A stretch of 64,000 nt of DNA from Sternotherus odoratus (GCA_032164245.1 JAVMKO010000006.1:7703001-7767000), one strand, 5' to 3'. Shown: positions 1 to 28,087, counted from the first letter of the stretch. The notes: generated by a model not told the origin, from the sequence alone. A program made the numbers and translations.

Positions 1-524
1 TAGCTGGCAATTTGCTTTGTATTTCTGAGGAAAACAATTGCACATTCACAGTTGAGGGTAGAGTACATGTAAATATTATCTTTAGAGGATCGCTTGAGCT
101 AGCCAGTCCTCCTTGTTGAATTAGTCACATTCACAAATCCAGGCAGGATTTGTGGAGGTCAGAACAGATGGCACGGCATGGGGGAGCTGGGCAGGCAGGC
201 ACGTTTTCCTTCCAATTATCCATTAGGATTTTCCAACCAGCTATGTATTAAATAATAAATCATTATAAGGAGGATGCTTAAGTATCACTCCTGCCCTTCT
301 CAGATTAATTGTATTGGAGCTCCCTTCAGACAGGTAGGTAGCTGGGTCCCCTTTATTTCCTGACCACCTTCCACAAACAATTGATGTATTTCCCCCCCCC
401 CCTTTTAGGTTTTCCACTCTTGTCTTTTCTATCCCCTCTTCCTATTTCTCCACTGATGAGAATGCTACAGCACATCTTGTGCCACATGGAGGTTCCAATG
501 TAACTTAGTTAAGTGTCACACAAG
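1..524. other. No gene seen
   Basis: AT-rich, apparently unique sequence downstream of GMFB. In human the next gene beyond GMFB is CNIH1, but no exon of it was recognised here. Confidence 0.6.
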
Positions 525-690
525 TGGTTTGAGCATTGGCCTGCTAAAACCAGGGCTGTGAGCTCAACCCTTGAGGGGGCCATTTAGGGATCTGGGGCCG
601 AAATCTATGGGTGAGATTGTGGCCTATCGTTGTGCAGGAGATCAAACTAGATGATCGTAATGGTCCCTTCTAACCTTAAAAGTCTATGAG
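525..690 (+). mobile_element. Cryptodiran-type tRNA-derived SINE, old copy
   Basis: Shows the order typical of this family: TGGTTTGAGCATTGGCCTGC, then CAGGG..GTGAG.TCAA, then GAGGGGGCCATTTAGGGATC, then a CR1-like tail with TGGTCCCTTCTAACC. The first part of the pol III box A is degraded. Confidence 0.75.
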
Positions 691-1998
691 AAGCCATACG
701 CCTGGAGCTAGCTGCCTTACGAGCCATCATAGCAGTGGGGATGGATAGTATGTTCCTTCCAGAAAATGCCAAGGCTGCTTTTACCCACAGCCAGAGGGGT
801 ACGGACGATCATGTACCTATCCCAACATGCACATCTCTTCTGCCCTCACCCTCTGCACTATTCGAGCTTGCTGCTGGGGAAACACTCATTTAATACAGCT
901 AAAGAAGTAGAGCTGTCAGATTAGGCACAGGATCAGTTAATGTAGGCAGGAGACATCTCTGAACCCCAATGGTGGAAGTTACCTCACGGAAAGGCTGTTT
1001 GAAGCTCCCAAAAGAGTGGCATGTTACAAAATGGTTGTGTGGAAATTACCCCGCTATGATTTCAAGTGGTGAAAGAGGCTGATAAACCTCAACTATTTTG
1101 TAAATCTATTCTAAAATAATGGTTGCTTTAATTCCTGGTGTATGGTCATTATCTAGAGCCTCCAACCAGAGCAAGGACAGATGCATCGTAATAGCCCTGT
1201 TTCCAAAGCATTTAGACCATATTAATTTAAGACAAGTAGTAGGAAACAAAAACTGAACGGAGTGACGGAAGGGAATGGAGGAAAGGGTTACAGCAATAAA
1301 TGCATATTTCTCCATAGAGCAGTGGCCTTTCCATCTCCTGCTAATCAAGATCAATAAATGGACCAGAACCAGTATTTTCAGTTTGCTACCTGACAAGTGA
1401 TTAAAGATTAGCAGTTGACAGAAAACTTGAATAGGGTAATTTCTCAGTTAAACTTCATGACATGTTGTATTATTCAATTTTTTTTTATTAAGGTAAAAGC
1501 AAAAAGTCAGAGCCCCGTGTATTACACAGCTGTGAAATTTGTAACAAAACTGAACTTAAGAATCTAAGTATTCATAAAGAGTTGTGGTTGTAATGGAAAC
1601 TCTGAAAACCACAAACGGAGCATAAGCCAGTCCAGTGTGGTTTACCATAAGCACCACCTCAGAGGTGTGAACTGCCCATTCGTCTCAGTCATGGCGATTC
1701 TGAAACCTAGTGATTTAACACTCATGTCTGTAGCTACTTCACTGCTGCCTGATCATTTTAGCAGCAACATCCCACAATCCCAAAGGGCTTCCTATGTCCT
1801 CTAGGGAGCCAAAAGCCACCCCCTATCCAATTACCAAGAGTGGTTACTTACTGTGACATTCCCCAGGGTGCAATCTGGACTGATGAACAGCTGTGTCCCC
1901 TCAATTCTCCAAACCTTTTACACAGCTTTGCTGTGAGAGCAACTACTCCTTGCCCGCTCTCACACAGCCCCCAGCACGTAAGTCACTCCCAGGTATAT
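691..1998. other. No gene seen
   Basis: No exon or clear repeat recognised. A short frame near 1495-1590 reads a CEIC.K...H pattern but lacks a proper zinc finger. Confidence 0.5.
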
Positions 1999-2610
1999 TG
2001 TACTAGCGAAAATACCTGGCGTTGCTCGGGTCATTCGGAGGTGGGGAGGGGGCAGACAGCTGAGCGAGTGTGGGGTCCGTTGGATGGGGGCAGAGAGCAA
2101 ACCTGACACCCCCACCTCACTTACCTCTCGACCAACCCAACCCCCCTCCTCACCCTCCCACCAAACCCAACACCCCCACCTTACACCCCCCCCAAACCCA
2201 ACCCCCCGACCAAACCCGACACCCCCACCTCACCCCCCCCGACCAAACCCGACACCCCCACCTCACTTACCCTCCGACCCAACTCAACTCAGGTCCGTCG
2301 GAGGGGGCAGAGAGCTGAGGGGTTCCGGGGTCCTGTCGGAGGGGGGAGGGGGCAGAGAGCTGAGCGAGTGCTGTGTTAGGACATCAGAACTATGTCACAG
2401 AGAACAGCAGCTGCCCAGCTGATGTGATTGGCCTTTAAAGAATTTCACCCCTGGGGGGCATCAGAGGTGAGATTTGAAAATTTTTTGACTTACGGTCATT
2501 AGGACCCCAAGACCTCTAACTGTACCAAATTTCAAGTCTCTAGCTCAAACAGTGTGGAAGGAGTAAGCTTACATACATACATCATTTGACTTTTGTGTAT
2601 ATATAGATGA
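1999..2610 (-). mobile_element. Helentron-like non-autonomous element with internal minisatellite, copy 1
   Basis: On the minus strand it starts at TATATA.ACAAAAGTCAAATG-like sequence (about 2610) and ends in ACCCGAGCAACGCCAGGTAT (about 2015), a small hairpin near the end. The same termini flank 45560-46545. The interior (2105-2290) is a C-rich minisatellite. Termini recall Helentron/Helitron2 elements; the family name is inference. Confidence 0.5.
2105..2290 (+). repeat. C-rich minisatellite inside copy 1
   Basis: Units of roughly 27-30 bp built on CACCCCCACCTCAC and CGACCAAACCC, almost without G on the plus strand. The same repeat, reverse complemented, lies in the related element at 45900-46445. 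Confidence 0.8.
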
Positions 2611-2639
2611 ATGCTATAACTAGCCAATCATAAACTAAA

Positions 2640-3660
2640 CTGCAGGACACCAGCAAATTCCCAGTCCCAGACTCTCCCTCAAATGTGCATCTTGTAGTAC
2701 CCAGCTCTCTCCTGGAGGACACAAGCTCATATAAAGTCCATCATTTTATTAATACAAAGTGATATGCACAAATCTTGTCATCCCAAATGGAGATTTCCCA
2801 ACCACTTCAATCCAAACAGACCGATTTGGATAAAACAACAAATTGAAAATCTAGTCTGTCTGTACTTAAGTGACTACAAGTCATGAGGCATACAGGTCAA
2901 AATTGGTTACAAGGACATAAGTTAAGTTTTTTTTCCCTTTTAACAAGCTAAGTGAATACAAAGCAAAGGTCTCTCTCAGCACCTTCCAGCCATCTTACTG
3001 GCGGAACCTCTTTCAATCAAGGTCTTACTCCTCCACTCACCTACATTCCCAGTCCAATGCTGCTTCCTTGGTCAAGTGTTGATGATGCTATTAGTAGAGA
3101 GTAAGGGGAAGAGGATTTGGGGGGGGGGGGGGAGAGAGTCTAACCTCTCCATTTATAGCCCTTTCTCTTGTGTAAGAATCATCTCCAGCTGATGCGGCCA
3201 GGAACTTTGCCAAAATGTAGCTCTCTCTTGCCCAAGAATGGCCACTCAATCAGGTGGTGGTCCAGTTTATCTCATGCACACCTGCCTGAGGCATTGGCTA
3301 GCCTGTCTCTGTTGACTTTGTCTGACTGCCCTCCAGAACAGGTCCTGGGTAATATCATACAGTGAAATTTTATATCTTTACATACAAATGTTGCCACACA
3401 TTTTATCAGGACAATAATGATTAGCGAATCATAAGTTTTTGAATACCTTACACAGTATGCTTTGTACAAAATTTAACAGTCTTGCAAAAGGGATGAATAT
3501 GGGGCTACAGACTATCACAGGAGGCATTCATCTTAACTCTGTACTTCCTGGTTTTCTGACGTTTCAGTGGTGAACTTTGCCTTGTGATCGCTTGTACCAC
3601 TCCAGAAGGCCATCTTAAACGTGTGTTGATGTGAACCATTAATAGCATCTGTCAGGGCTG
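2640..3660. other. Unclassified repeat-like stretch
   Basis: Contains phrasing I associate with dispersed turtle LTR-type sequence (for example ATTAATACAAAGTGATATGC) and a G14 run at 3119-3132. No termini or coding content could be defined. Confidence 0.25.
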
Positions 3661-4241
3661 CTAGAACTTAGAAACATAATACAATAAAAGGATAAACAGC
3701 CCCAACCACCACTTGCCTTCTTCCTCTAAATATTCTGAAATTCCAGACAGCGTGGGGGAAGGAAGGAGGAATAGTGTAGATCCACACAAAGGCAGTGGTC
3801 GCATTGCTAACATGGACCTCCAATGTAGAGCAGTGGCAGGCAGGCTTCCAGCACCAAAGGAGGACACTGAGGAATCTTTCAAGCAGTAGTTGCAGGACTG
3901 CTCTGCCAAACAGTCACAGGTCTAGAGGCTAAATCCAAAGAGTTTCCATTTTTAGAGCTACAAAAAGCCCTCACTACAGGGTTTCTGCTTTGACAAGCCC
4001 ATCTACTTATTCACAGCATTTCTTTGCAGCCTCTCTTGAATATTGGCAGGTTTTATTGGGCACAGACTCCCTAGCTTGGCCTGGTCATCCCCTGTCCCAG
4101 CTGAGTGAGGAAGGATGTACAAAAAAAAGTCACCTGAACCTACTCTGGCAGAGAGCAGGCAGGGTGCGGAGAACTAGGGAAGCAGAATTAACCAATAGTG
4201 GAGCTAGATCAAGAGGAAGAGGTAGGCAAGGAAGGGGAAAG

Positions 4242-4525
4242 TTTGGCTATGGCTACGTTACAGAGCTTACAGTAGCACAGCTGCACCACTATAGCGCTCC
4301 TAGTGTGGGCACTTTAAGTTGATAGGAAAGTGCTTTCCCATCAACTTAAATTACTCCAGGCCCTGCAAGCGGAGGTAGCAGTGTCAGTGGGAGCTCTCTT
4401 GCAGACATAGCGCTGTCCACACGGGTGCTTAGGTTGGTGCAACTTACAGCTGCTTGGGCGGCTTATTCGCACTTACCACTTATACCGACTTAAGCTGCAT
4501 GTACAGTTCTACAGCATAGCTTCCT
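4242..4525. mobile_element. hAT-like MITE, family A
   Basis: Imperfect terminal inverted repeats (GGCTATGGCTACGTTACAG against the CTACAGCATAGC end) and an internal ATAGCGCTGTCCACACGGGT motif typical of this turtle MITE family. Related copies at 48905-49145 and 57685-57880. Confidence 0.5.
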
Positions 4526-5119
4526 CTGAATAGTTTAGCAGGGAGCAGAGACAGGTTTATGGAATCCAAGTGATGAACCTGATCACCCTGTCCATAGTAG
4601 CATGGCTCCTTTAGAAGGGGGCCCAAGGACTGCTGCCTTGGAACCCCACACCCACAAGTACTATTTGTGCTAAGGCATTCTTGACTGTCATCTTATACGC
4701 CCTTTGCGCAGGTGTAAGCAGTGCTACCATTCCGATTTGATCCTATTTTACAGCAACCCAAGGCAATGGAGAATCATTATTCCATTTGCATCTCCCAGCT
4801 GTGACTATGTTAGTTAAAGGCAACAAAGTTAGCCCTGTTTTATGGAAGAAGAAGCCTCCCAGGGTTAAGAGGTAGAGTCTGCCCCAATTGCCACGGTCAA
4901 CCTTGATCCCACAGATGGAGGAGGAAAGAATCCCAGCATGGCACTTGTACTCTTCCCACCCACCAGGTCCACTAGCTCCTTCTCTCCCCTGGGGGCCTAC
5001 TCAGTCCCCACTGCTCACAGGAGAGTAGAATAAAGGCCTGTTGTGGCTAGTTTGCATGGGGGCCATGTGTTTAGGACTTGCCCAGCATTCTGTAGGTAGC
5101 TAAAATAAGAAACAGAACA
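4526..5119. other. No gene seen
   Basis: Unremarkable intergenic sequence between a MITE and the inferred GMFB poly(A) site. Confidence 0.5.
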
Positions 5120-8100
5120 GTGATTTGAGTATTCACATTTTATTTAAACCAGTACAAGCACCATGCTTAGCAAAAGATTTGGTTTAAAAATAAACATGCA
5201 GTGTGACCTAGCAGAGACTAAATACCAGATGGAAGTTGTGCCAGTTATTGACATCAACAGTTACATGGAATCGTTAGATCAATAAGACCGACCATCAGTA
5301 TTTCAAGCCGCCTGATCATCTTTTACCATCCACAGCATTGGCAGCTTTCCTTGGCATACATAATAAACACCCAATTGTAACATTGTATGCCTGACCCAAT
5401 GTAATAAATGCAAAGAAGTGGAGAGCTTCCATCCCATTACAACTCACTATTGTAGTCTGAATAGAATGTTTTGAGACATGCTCACATTCCAAAGCACAAC
5501 TGAGAAATCAGAGCGATTTTTTTCCCTTTGCTTTTGCACATTTAACTTTGATCCTTAGCATTAAATTAATGCTACTTCTGGATTTAAAAAAAGTCATTTT
5601 ATATAGTTTAAGACACAAAAATATCAGCTCAGTGGGAATGTACAAGGCACCTTTACATGATACATTGGAAAGGTGTAGGTCCCAGCATTATTGACGTTCT
5701 GGTCTATCAAAAGGAGGCATACATAGTACAAGAAATACTTTTAAACCACCAAATATCGCATTTAATTTTTTTTCACAAATATATGCAATAGAACCAGCCC
5801 ATCTTATGAAGTGAAAACATGCAAAAACTCATATGCTTTAGTCAGTTTGACTTTTTCCTCACACATGGGATTACAAGAGATTCCTCCCCCTCCTCCCTGC
5901 CACATACACATATTTGAAAATTTAAAACAGCCAAATTAAGTGTGGCAGAAAAACGCCACCTGTTGGAGACCTTTAAGTAAAGTTTCTGGTCGGGAAACAC
6001 TTTTATAGCTGAATTATTGACTCCTGAAAAAAAAAAAAAATAGGAGTTTCTAGTGGAAAATGCTGAGTGACCTTTAGCTACAAAGGTTAACAAGTCTCAT
6101 AATGGTTAAAGGACACTTCTGCCCCATGTTTTGAGTACTCTTTAGAGAGCTCTGAAACACTGGCAGCAAAGAGAGGAGTTTGGTTACATCAGACAGGCAT
6201 AAATTAAACTACCAATGATAAGCAAAGTTAGACTATACTGGCTCTCTGAACACCATTTATCTGCCTCCTACTAATCTTTGTGGGTAGCTGTAAAGAAAGG
6301 CATTCAAACAACGAGATTGGGCAGTTAGCGATGACAGCATTGCAGATATCACATCCACAGTATAGATTTGAATGGGGTTAGTTATGCCTTTACTTTAAAA
6401 AAAGTACTAGAGTTCTGCACACCATATTTCAGAGCCAGTCCCGGGACCTTGAGAACTGGACAGCGAGCAGCAGGAGACTATACAGTATCTTGACATGTAT
6501 TAAATGTAGATGAGCCCTAAACCAGCAGCTGTTCTCCGCAAGGATTTCCCCCCCACAGCAGCTGCAGTTACTTCCCTCCCTTTTGCTGCAGAGCGGAGAA
6601 GAAAGGGGACAGACAGCACCCTAAGTCCCACCACTTACAGAGCAACACTGCTGCCTGGTCCACCAAGGCTTTTAGGAATTCATTGCCCATGTAGGCCCTA
6701 CCCATCACATCAGTCTTCAGAATGGTCCCATATGATTGGGAGTTAGGCAAAGGAGGTTCTTGAGGAGCAGCATTAAAGGTGGACTCTGGGATATGGGGTG
6801 TAGTAGAGGGAAGTTAGAAGATAGGGCAGCAGGCGCATCGGAGAGCTGAATGGAGTGGGTGGAATGGTGAAGTGCTGAAGAAGGGAATGGGAAGAACTGA
6901 ACAGGAGGAAGAGCACTTGGTATGAGGAATCAAGGCAGGAGAAGACCACGTGCGGAGAACTGGTGATGCCCCTGATGACTCTCAGAATCACTTAAATTTG
7001 TAAGCACAATTATGGGGTTTTCTGCACCAAACCTATATTTTCATCGAAAGAAACACACTTTGAACAGTTTTGTTGGTGGCAAACAGTTCCCCCTTTATGA
7101 ACATTCCTCCTGCTAATCCCTGTGCATGTAGTAAAGTGGCTATCGCCAGTCCAACACAGCATACGAAGCACACTGGTCTGGTTAGAAGTTTACAAATCCA
7201 GTTTTCCCACCACAAGCTAGGCTGAATATTAAAGAAGGTTACAGGCTCACAGCACAACTGGCAGTTTCTTTCTGCCCTACTGGACTTTGACATCACAATG
7301 CCTTATAGCTCATGCAACACAAGTGAAGCAAGACCTTCAAGTCGGATTTTTTTTAAAAATTGCTTTTGAAAGTAATACCAATTTAAAGACCAAAGCCTTA
7401 TTTATACAAGTCTGCCACTAAAGAAATTGCTTCTATTGATCTGTAGCACTTGAGAAAGACAAAGGAACATTTTTATAATCAATACATGTTCGGTCCAGGG
7501 AAATGAGGAAATAATGTGGTTCCAGTTCAATACATCAACACGAGGATCTTATTTCCTTCACTTAAAGTCACTTTTCCTACACTGAACTAATGGTCTCTCT
7601 CAATCGCATCAGAACCTGAACACACTGAAAAGCCCTCTTATGTGTGAGAGGTGTGTGTATGAAGGAGGAATAAATCAAGCTAAACATGAACTGCTGCTAC
7701 TGAAAAGTCTTGCATGGGTACATGTGGTTTTCTTAAACAGAACCATGTTTAATAGTCTTACACAGCATGCGCTGGCAAGCAAACATGCATTCTCCCAGCA
7801 AAGGTTTTACAGAATGAAAACCTGGCCTCCCAATTTAACAACTGATTAACTCCTCCTCCCCAACACACACACTATACTTCATGCTACAGCTGTTCATGAT
7901 TGGAAGCTGCTCATGAGAAGCTACTTATTCAGTAGCCTGACAAACACTCACATGAGTCATAACTGAGATGCTGTCACAGGAGTACCTGTTTACTAAATAG
8001 GATATCCCAACTCAAATGACTATTCTACTTTTATATAAAACATCCTTTAAAAAGGTTAGTTTTTAGCTATATTATAAAAAGTACTATTTTCATATTAGAA

Positions 8101-9288
8101 TTCCTGCTGTTTTACCAAAGAGATGAAACTTAAGGATTGAATGAGGTTACTTGTATGCAGAAGTCCTAACTGGAATGTAATTTTGACTGACAAGCAATTA
8201 AGCTAGGAGACCTCCTTTCATTAAAAACAAAGAAAGAAAGATACAAGGTCTATATATGGCGAAGGTTTCTCAACAACAACAAAAATAAGACTATCCTAAA
8301 TCACTCAAGATCTGAAGAGCTTTGAACTCCTGCACTCCCAGGTCTCTACTGATGGGAGCAAATAGCTGGCATTTTAAGTTGATGTGTATTTTATAAATGT
8401 TTAATTGCACCAGTAGGCATTAGAAAACATTACTTAGACCATTTAACAAAAAGGGTTAGTTTTTACCAAATTTGGAGTAGATAGTGTAAAATTCTTAGTC
8501 CTTTTAAAGCTAACAAATTAAAGGCACACAGTATTAACAGGTATTCATATAACAGGTAACGTGAGTGAAGAAGTTAATTTATAAATAGTATAATATTCAG
8601 TCTTGCATGTAAAAATCCAGAATGCAAAGTAACCAATATTTTAATTAAGCCCTTAAGAGTTATAAAATAGTCTTATAGAAACTAGTTTATGCCTAACTAG
8701 TTGTCATAGAACTTTGACCTGAAATTTAGCTAGATTGACTCACAAATCAACTGAGATACTCATTAAAATTAAAGAGAATCAGTCCTGAAAAGTTCTAAGA
8801 ATTTTTTTTATGTTAAGTTATTTTTGCCATATAAATACTTGGTTTCCATTTAATATTAACATTTCTATAGACTGATCGGGGAAATTCAAAACAATCTAAA
8901 TTTTAACAAGTGGCCGTATGCTATTTTAACATAACTGTTAGTATACAGTATCTGTCAAAAGGATGCATTTGCAGCTCAGGAAAAATTAGTGTCAGCTACC
9001 AAATGTTTGTAAATAGTAAGTTTCTGAACTGAACTGTAGCAATTATAGAAATATTAGAGTTCAAAAAGAGAATCCCTGCAGAGAAGTATTCCCTTTTATA
9101 GTTATGCACAAGGAAACACTTTGCAAAGTTTTACTTCAAGGAGACTAATCTTCCTCTCCTTGTCCATACTTTGTACAAGAAATATACTGCAGGAAACGGC
9201 TGTAAATACAGTGCATTTTTAGGCTTAAGTATTCATGTCTGGTTCCAGTATTGTCAGGATGGTATATAAATACTTAATACAGTGGTTC
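5120..9288 (-). other. GMFB: GMFB 3' untranslated region
   Basis: About 4.2 kb of AT-rich sequence with almost no recognisable transposon, in contrast to both flanks. A canonical AATAAA on the minus strand sits at 5139-5144, so cleavage near 5120 is inferred. An ATTAAA variant at 5761-5766 could give a slightly shorter form. Several AUUUA-like runs occur. Mammalian GMFB also has a 3'UTR of several kb, as I recall. The exact end needs transcript data. Confidence 0.6.
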
Positions 9289-25135
<15,847 letters not shown>

Positions 25136-25340
25136 CTTGCGCCCGCAACCGCCACCAGCCCCTTCCGCTCGCCCTTTAAGAACGAAAGCGCCGCCGAGCT
25201 CCTCCTGGCGGCGGGCTCCAGTACGCCTGCGCCGGGCAGCTCCCGAGCCAATCAGCAAAGCCGGCCGGAGCTGACTGCGGTCTTCACCCGGCTACGGGAC
25301 GCCGGAAGGTTCACGCCCCCCCTGGCGGAGCGTTGAGCTG
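25136..25340 (-). promoter_or_regulatory. GMFB: GMFB promoter and 5'UTR in a CpG island
   Basis: GC- and CpG-rich sequence directly upstream of the start codon. A CCAAT box is visible at 25248-25252 (plus-strand reading), about 115 bp upstream of ATG. No TATA box was seen, as expected for a housekeeping CpG-island promoter. The transcription start cannot be placed from sequence alone. Confidence 0.6.
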
Positions 25341-25614
25341 GTGCCCCCGGGCTCAGGGGGCGGGGCTTCGTGCGCTGAGAGGCCAGCAGGGCGGGGGCAC
25401 GTGCAGGGTGGGGTTGGTCCCGCTCTAAGCCGTAGAGCAGCGGGGTCGCCACAGCCCCTTGGCACCACGTCACACATCAAGTCACCCCCAGAGGCCCAGG
25501 GAGTCAGCGCCTAGGAGTACTTCTCTTGTGCTACCTGCTCCTACTGCCTGACTCTGATCTCCCCATACCTGACTCTTCCTGCCACCAGACTCCCAGTTTG
25601 CCCTCTGGCCTGTC
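25341..25614. other. No gene seen between the two promoters
   Basis: GC-rich shoulder of the GMFB CpG island, then ordinary sequence. Confidence 0.5.
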
Positions 25615-26990
25615 TCTGGGGTTGCCAGATGCCCAGTTTTCCACTGGAAAGCCTGGTTGAAAAGGGATCCTGGTGGATCTGGTCAGCACTGCTGACTGGC
25701 CATTAAAAGTCTGGTTGGCAGCACAGTGGGGCTAAGGCAGGCTGTTTGCTGACCATGGCTCTGTGTGGCTTCCAGAAGTTACTGGAAAAACCTGGGAGAT
25801 GGGTGGGCACAAGCCCCACCCCACTTCTAAAGGCCCCTCACCCAGCCCAGCGGGAGGAACCACGGGACCCAGGTTCCAACAGATTATGTGGGACAACTAA
25901 TAAAAAAGCAGGGATCGGAATGATGGTCACAGGTTCAAAATAAGGGATAGGACAAGCAGGTCACAGGTTCAAAACAAGGGATAGGACAAGCAGAGGACCC
26001 CAGAGAGCACCCACTGCTCCTCTAAGTTGTCTAGAGAGCCAGCAGATGGTGCCCAGTGGAACTCTGCCCGGAGGCGTGAGACAAGAGAAAACCGGAAATA
26101 GGCCGCACAGTGGCAGAGCATCTCAGCATCCATCTCCTGGTGTTATAAATGGTGACCTTGGCTAGGGCCAGGAGGAGGTTGACAAGGGGGTCTCGTGACT
26201 TTGTGGGACCACAGGATAGGGTGTGCAAAAATGAACAAGTGTGGGGAAAAGTGCAGCCAGAACTTCAGCAAGAGATTCTGGAGGATCCAAAATAGAGGCT
26301 GGAACTTCATGCATTCAAGGTAGGAGTGCGCCAGGTTCTCCCTCATGCCACAGAAGGGGCAGGTCTCGGGAATGGGGATGAACCACACCAAGTACACACC
26401 TATGGCTTCCAGAAGTTGCCAGAATGTCCCTTCGGTTCCTAGGGGGAGGTGTGGCCATGTGGACTCAGCCTGCTACCCCTTCCCCAAGTGCCAGCTCTGG
26501 CAGCTCCTATTGGCCAGGAACTGTGGCCAATGAGAGCTACAGGGGCAGCGCCTGCACACGAGGCAGTGCATAGAGCTGTCTGGCTGCACCTCTGCCTAGA
26601 AGCCAGATGTGCCAGCCACTTCTGGGAGCTGCCTGAGGTAAGCACTGCTGGGAGCCTGCATCCCAAACCCCCTTCTGCACCCTAACCTCCTGCCCCAGCC
26701 TGGAAGCCCCTCCTGCACCCTTCCCAGAGCCCATACCCCTCACCCTCTCCTGCATCCCAACCCAATGCCCCACTCCTGAGCTCCCTCCTGAACCCTAACT
26801 CCCCCCAGAACTCGCACCCCTCCCTCTCCCACACCCCAACCCACTATTCCAGCCTGAGCCCCTTCCCACACCCAAATTCCCTCCCAGAGCCTGCACTCCG
26901 AACCTCTCTGCTCCAGCCCCACACTAGAGCCCACACCCTCTGCTGGAGGGAGCCCAGTCCAACCCCAAGCATTCAAAAATCAAAACCCAG
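25615..26990 (+). mobile_element. Turtle-type repeat family X, copy 1, split by a LINE fragment
   Basis: Starts GGGGTTGCCAGATGCCCAGT, has CCTGGTTGAAAAGGGATCCT, then TATTGGCCAGGAACTGTGGC, TGCCTGAGGTAAGCA and a C-rich degenerate tail of about 30-40 bp units (CCCTCCTGCACCC..). The same series occurs at 50150-52496. Superfamily not identified. Confidence 0.6.
25781..26402 (-). mobile_element. 5'-truncated non-LTR retrotransposon with 15-bp target duplication
   Basis: TGGCTTCCAGAAGTT occurs exactly at 25766-25780 and 26403-26417. The minus strand encodes a C-terminal segment with CPFCGMRENLAHSYLECMKF (about 26360-26300), a CCHC-like zinc knuckle as found after the reverse transcriptase in Tx1-type L1 elements. 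Near the 3' end (25930-26000) a unit of about 34 bp is repeated twice. Confidence 0.75.
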
Positions 26991-27255
26991 GCTTCTACAA
27001 ATTAGGAGACTGGTTTTAAAATTTTTTTTAAATATAATTCTGTGACAGCCATTTCATTTAGTTTCAGACTAAGTCTTCCGAGGTGGTCATGTTTTCAAGT
27101 TTGCTCTGCAACCCCGAGCGCTAGACAGTTACTTTTATATACAATATATAAAAATGGAAGCTGAAATTCTCACTGTATTCCAGCAGCTGGGGCTTTAAAA
27201 AAAACATCACTTCTAGGGAGACTCCCAATATAATCAGGTGAGCTAGCAATGCTTG

Positions 27256-27812
27256 AATCATAGAATATCAGGGTTGGAAGGGTTCTCAGGAGGCAACCCC
27301 CTGCTCAAAGCAGGACTGTAACAGGGTCTTCCTGCTTCCTCCCCTCCTCCAGGCTTCTCCCTGGCCCAATAAAGCTCCAGGAGCCACTAGTTATGCAGCA
27401 CCCGTGTCTTTATTATTTCCACAGTCCACACCACCATTAATTTATTTACAGGTTTATCTGCCTGTGGGCTCCATCTAGCCCCAAAGTCAGGCCCCAGTCA
27501 GCAGACAGACTTCCCCTGGCCAGTCCCCTGTCTTCTGGCCTCCTCAGCCTTTATAGTTCCCAGGGCCACAGGTGTAGCCACTCCTTAGGCCAGGCATCAG
27601 GCTTTCCCCAGCCCCAATGCATTTCCCCTGATTGGGGCTGGCTGAGCAGGGGATAATTAGGTGCCTTTTGCATCAGCACCCTGCTACAAGGACCAATTCC
27701 CACTAAATCATTGGATCCAGGGCTTTGCCTTATCTTAAAAACCTCTAAGGAAGGGGATTCCACCACCTCCCTAGGTAACCCATTCCAGTGCTTCACCACC
27801 CTCCAGCTTTCA
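27256..27812 (-). mobile_element. CR1 LINE 3' end, interrupted by a solo LTR
   Basis: Plus-strand text ATCATAGAATATCAGGGTTG and, after the LTR, ATTCCACCACCTCCCTAGGT and CATTCCAGTGCTTCACCACC is the reverse complement of a CR1 3' region. Confidence 0.7.
27317..27688 (-). mobile_element. Solo LTR with 5-bp target duplication
   Basis: 372 bp, TGTAACAGGG..CCCTGCTACA termini, flanked by AGGAC at 27312-27316 and 27689-27693. Read on the minus strand it has a TATA box (TATAAA, 27550-27555) followed by AATAAA signals (27441-27446, 27409-27414), the LTR order. No internal retroviral sequence remains. Confidence 0.85.
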
Positions 27813-27889
27813 CATGCTCCCCTCCCTATCACCTCCTTGCCCTACCGCTGTGTTCCACGCGCCCTGCTCCCGCTTCTGTACCAACTCAG

Positions 27890-28087
27890 GGCAGACTAAG
27901 GGCAGTCGCTTCATTGCGGCCTCACGTTCCTAGTGAGCAGGCGCCAACGCCCTGCACATGCGCAGTAGGGCCACAGCCGCCAGAGTTGGAACCAGCGCGG
28001 CCCGTTCGGAGGCCGGGCGGCTGGTTCCGCCGGCAACGCACCCCTCCCCCCCGGCCCTCCGCCGTGCTGGGGAGGCCGCGCGGCCCC
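27890..28087 (+). promoter_or_regulatory. CGRRF1: CGRRF1 promoter and 5'UTR
   Basis: GC-rich, CpG-rich, TATA-less sequence upstream of the start codon. CACATGCGCAG near 27955 resembles an NRF-1 site with one mismatch. The transcription start is not placed. Confidence 0.5.

Noticed and set aside
1490..1592. Possible exon with CEICNKTELKNLSIHKEL after a T-rich tract and AG
   Set aside because: The C..C...H pattern is incomplete, and no neighbouring exon or known gene at this position supports it.
1..5119. CNIH1 exons expected downstream of GMFB by synteny
   Set aside because: No cornichon-like coding sequence was found on either strand; the gene probably lies beyond the left edge.
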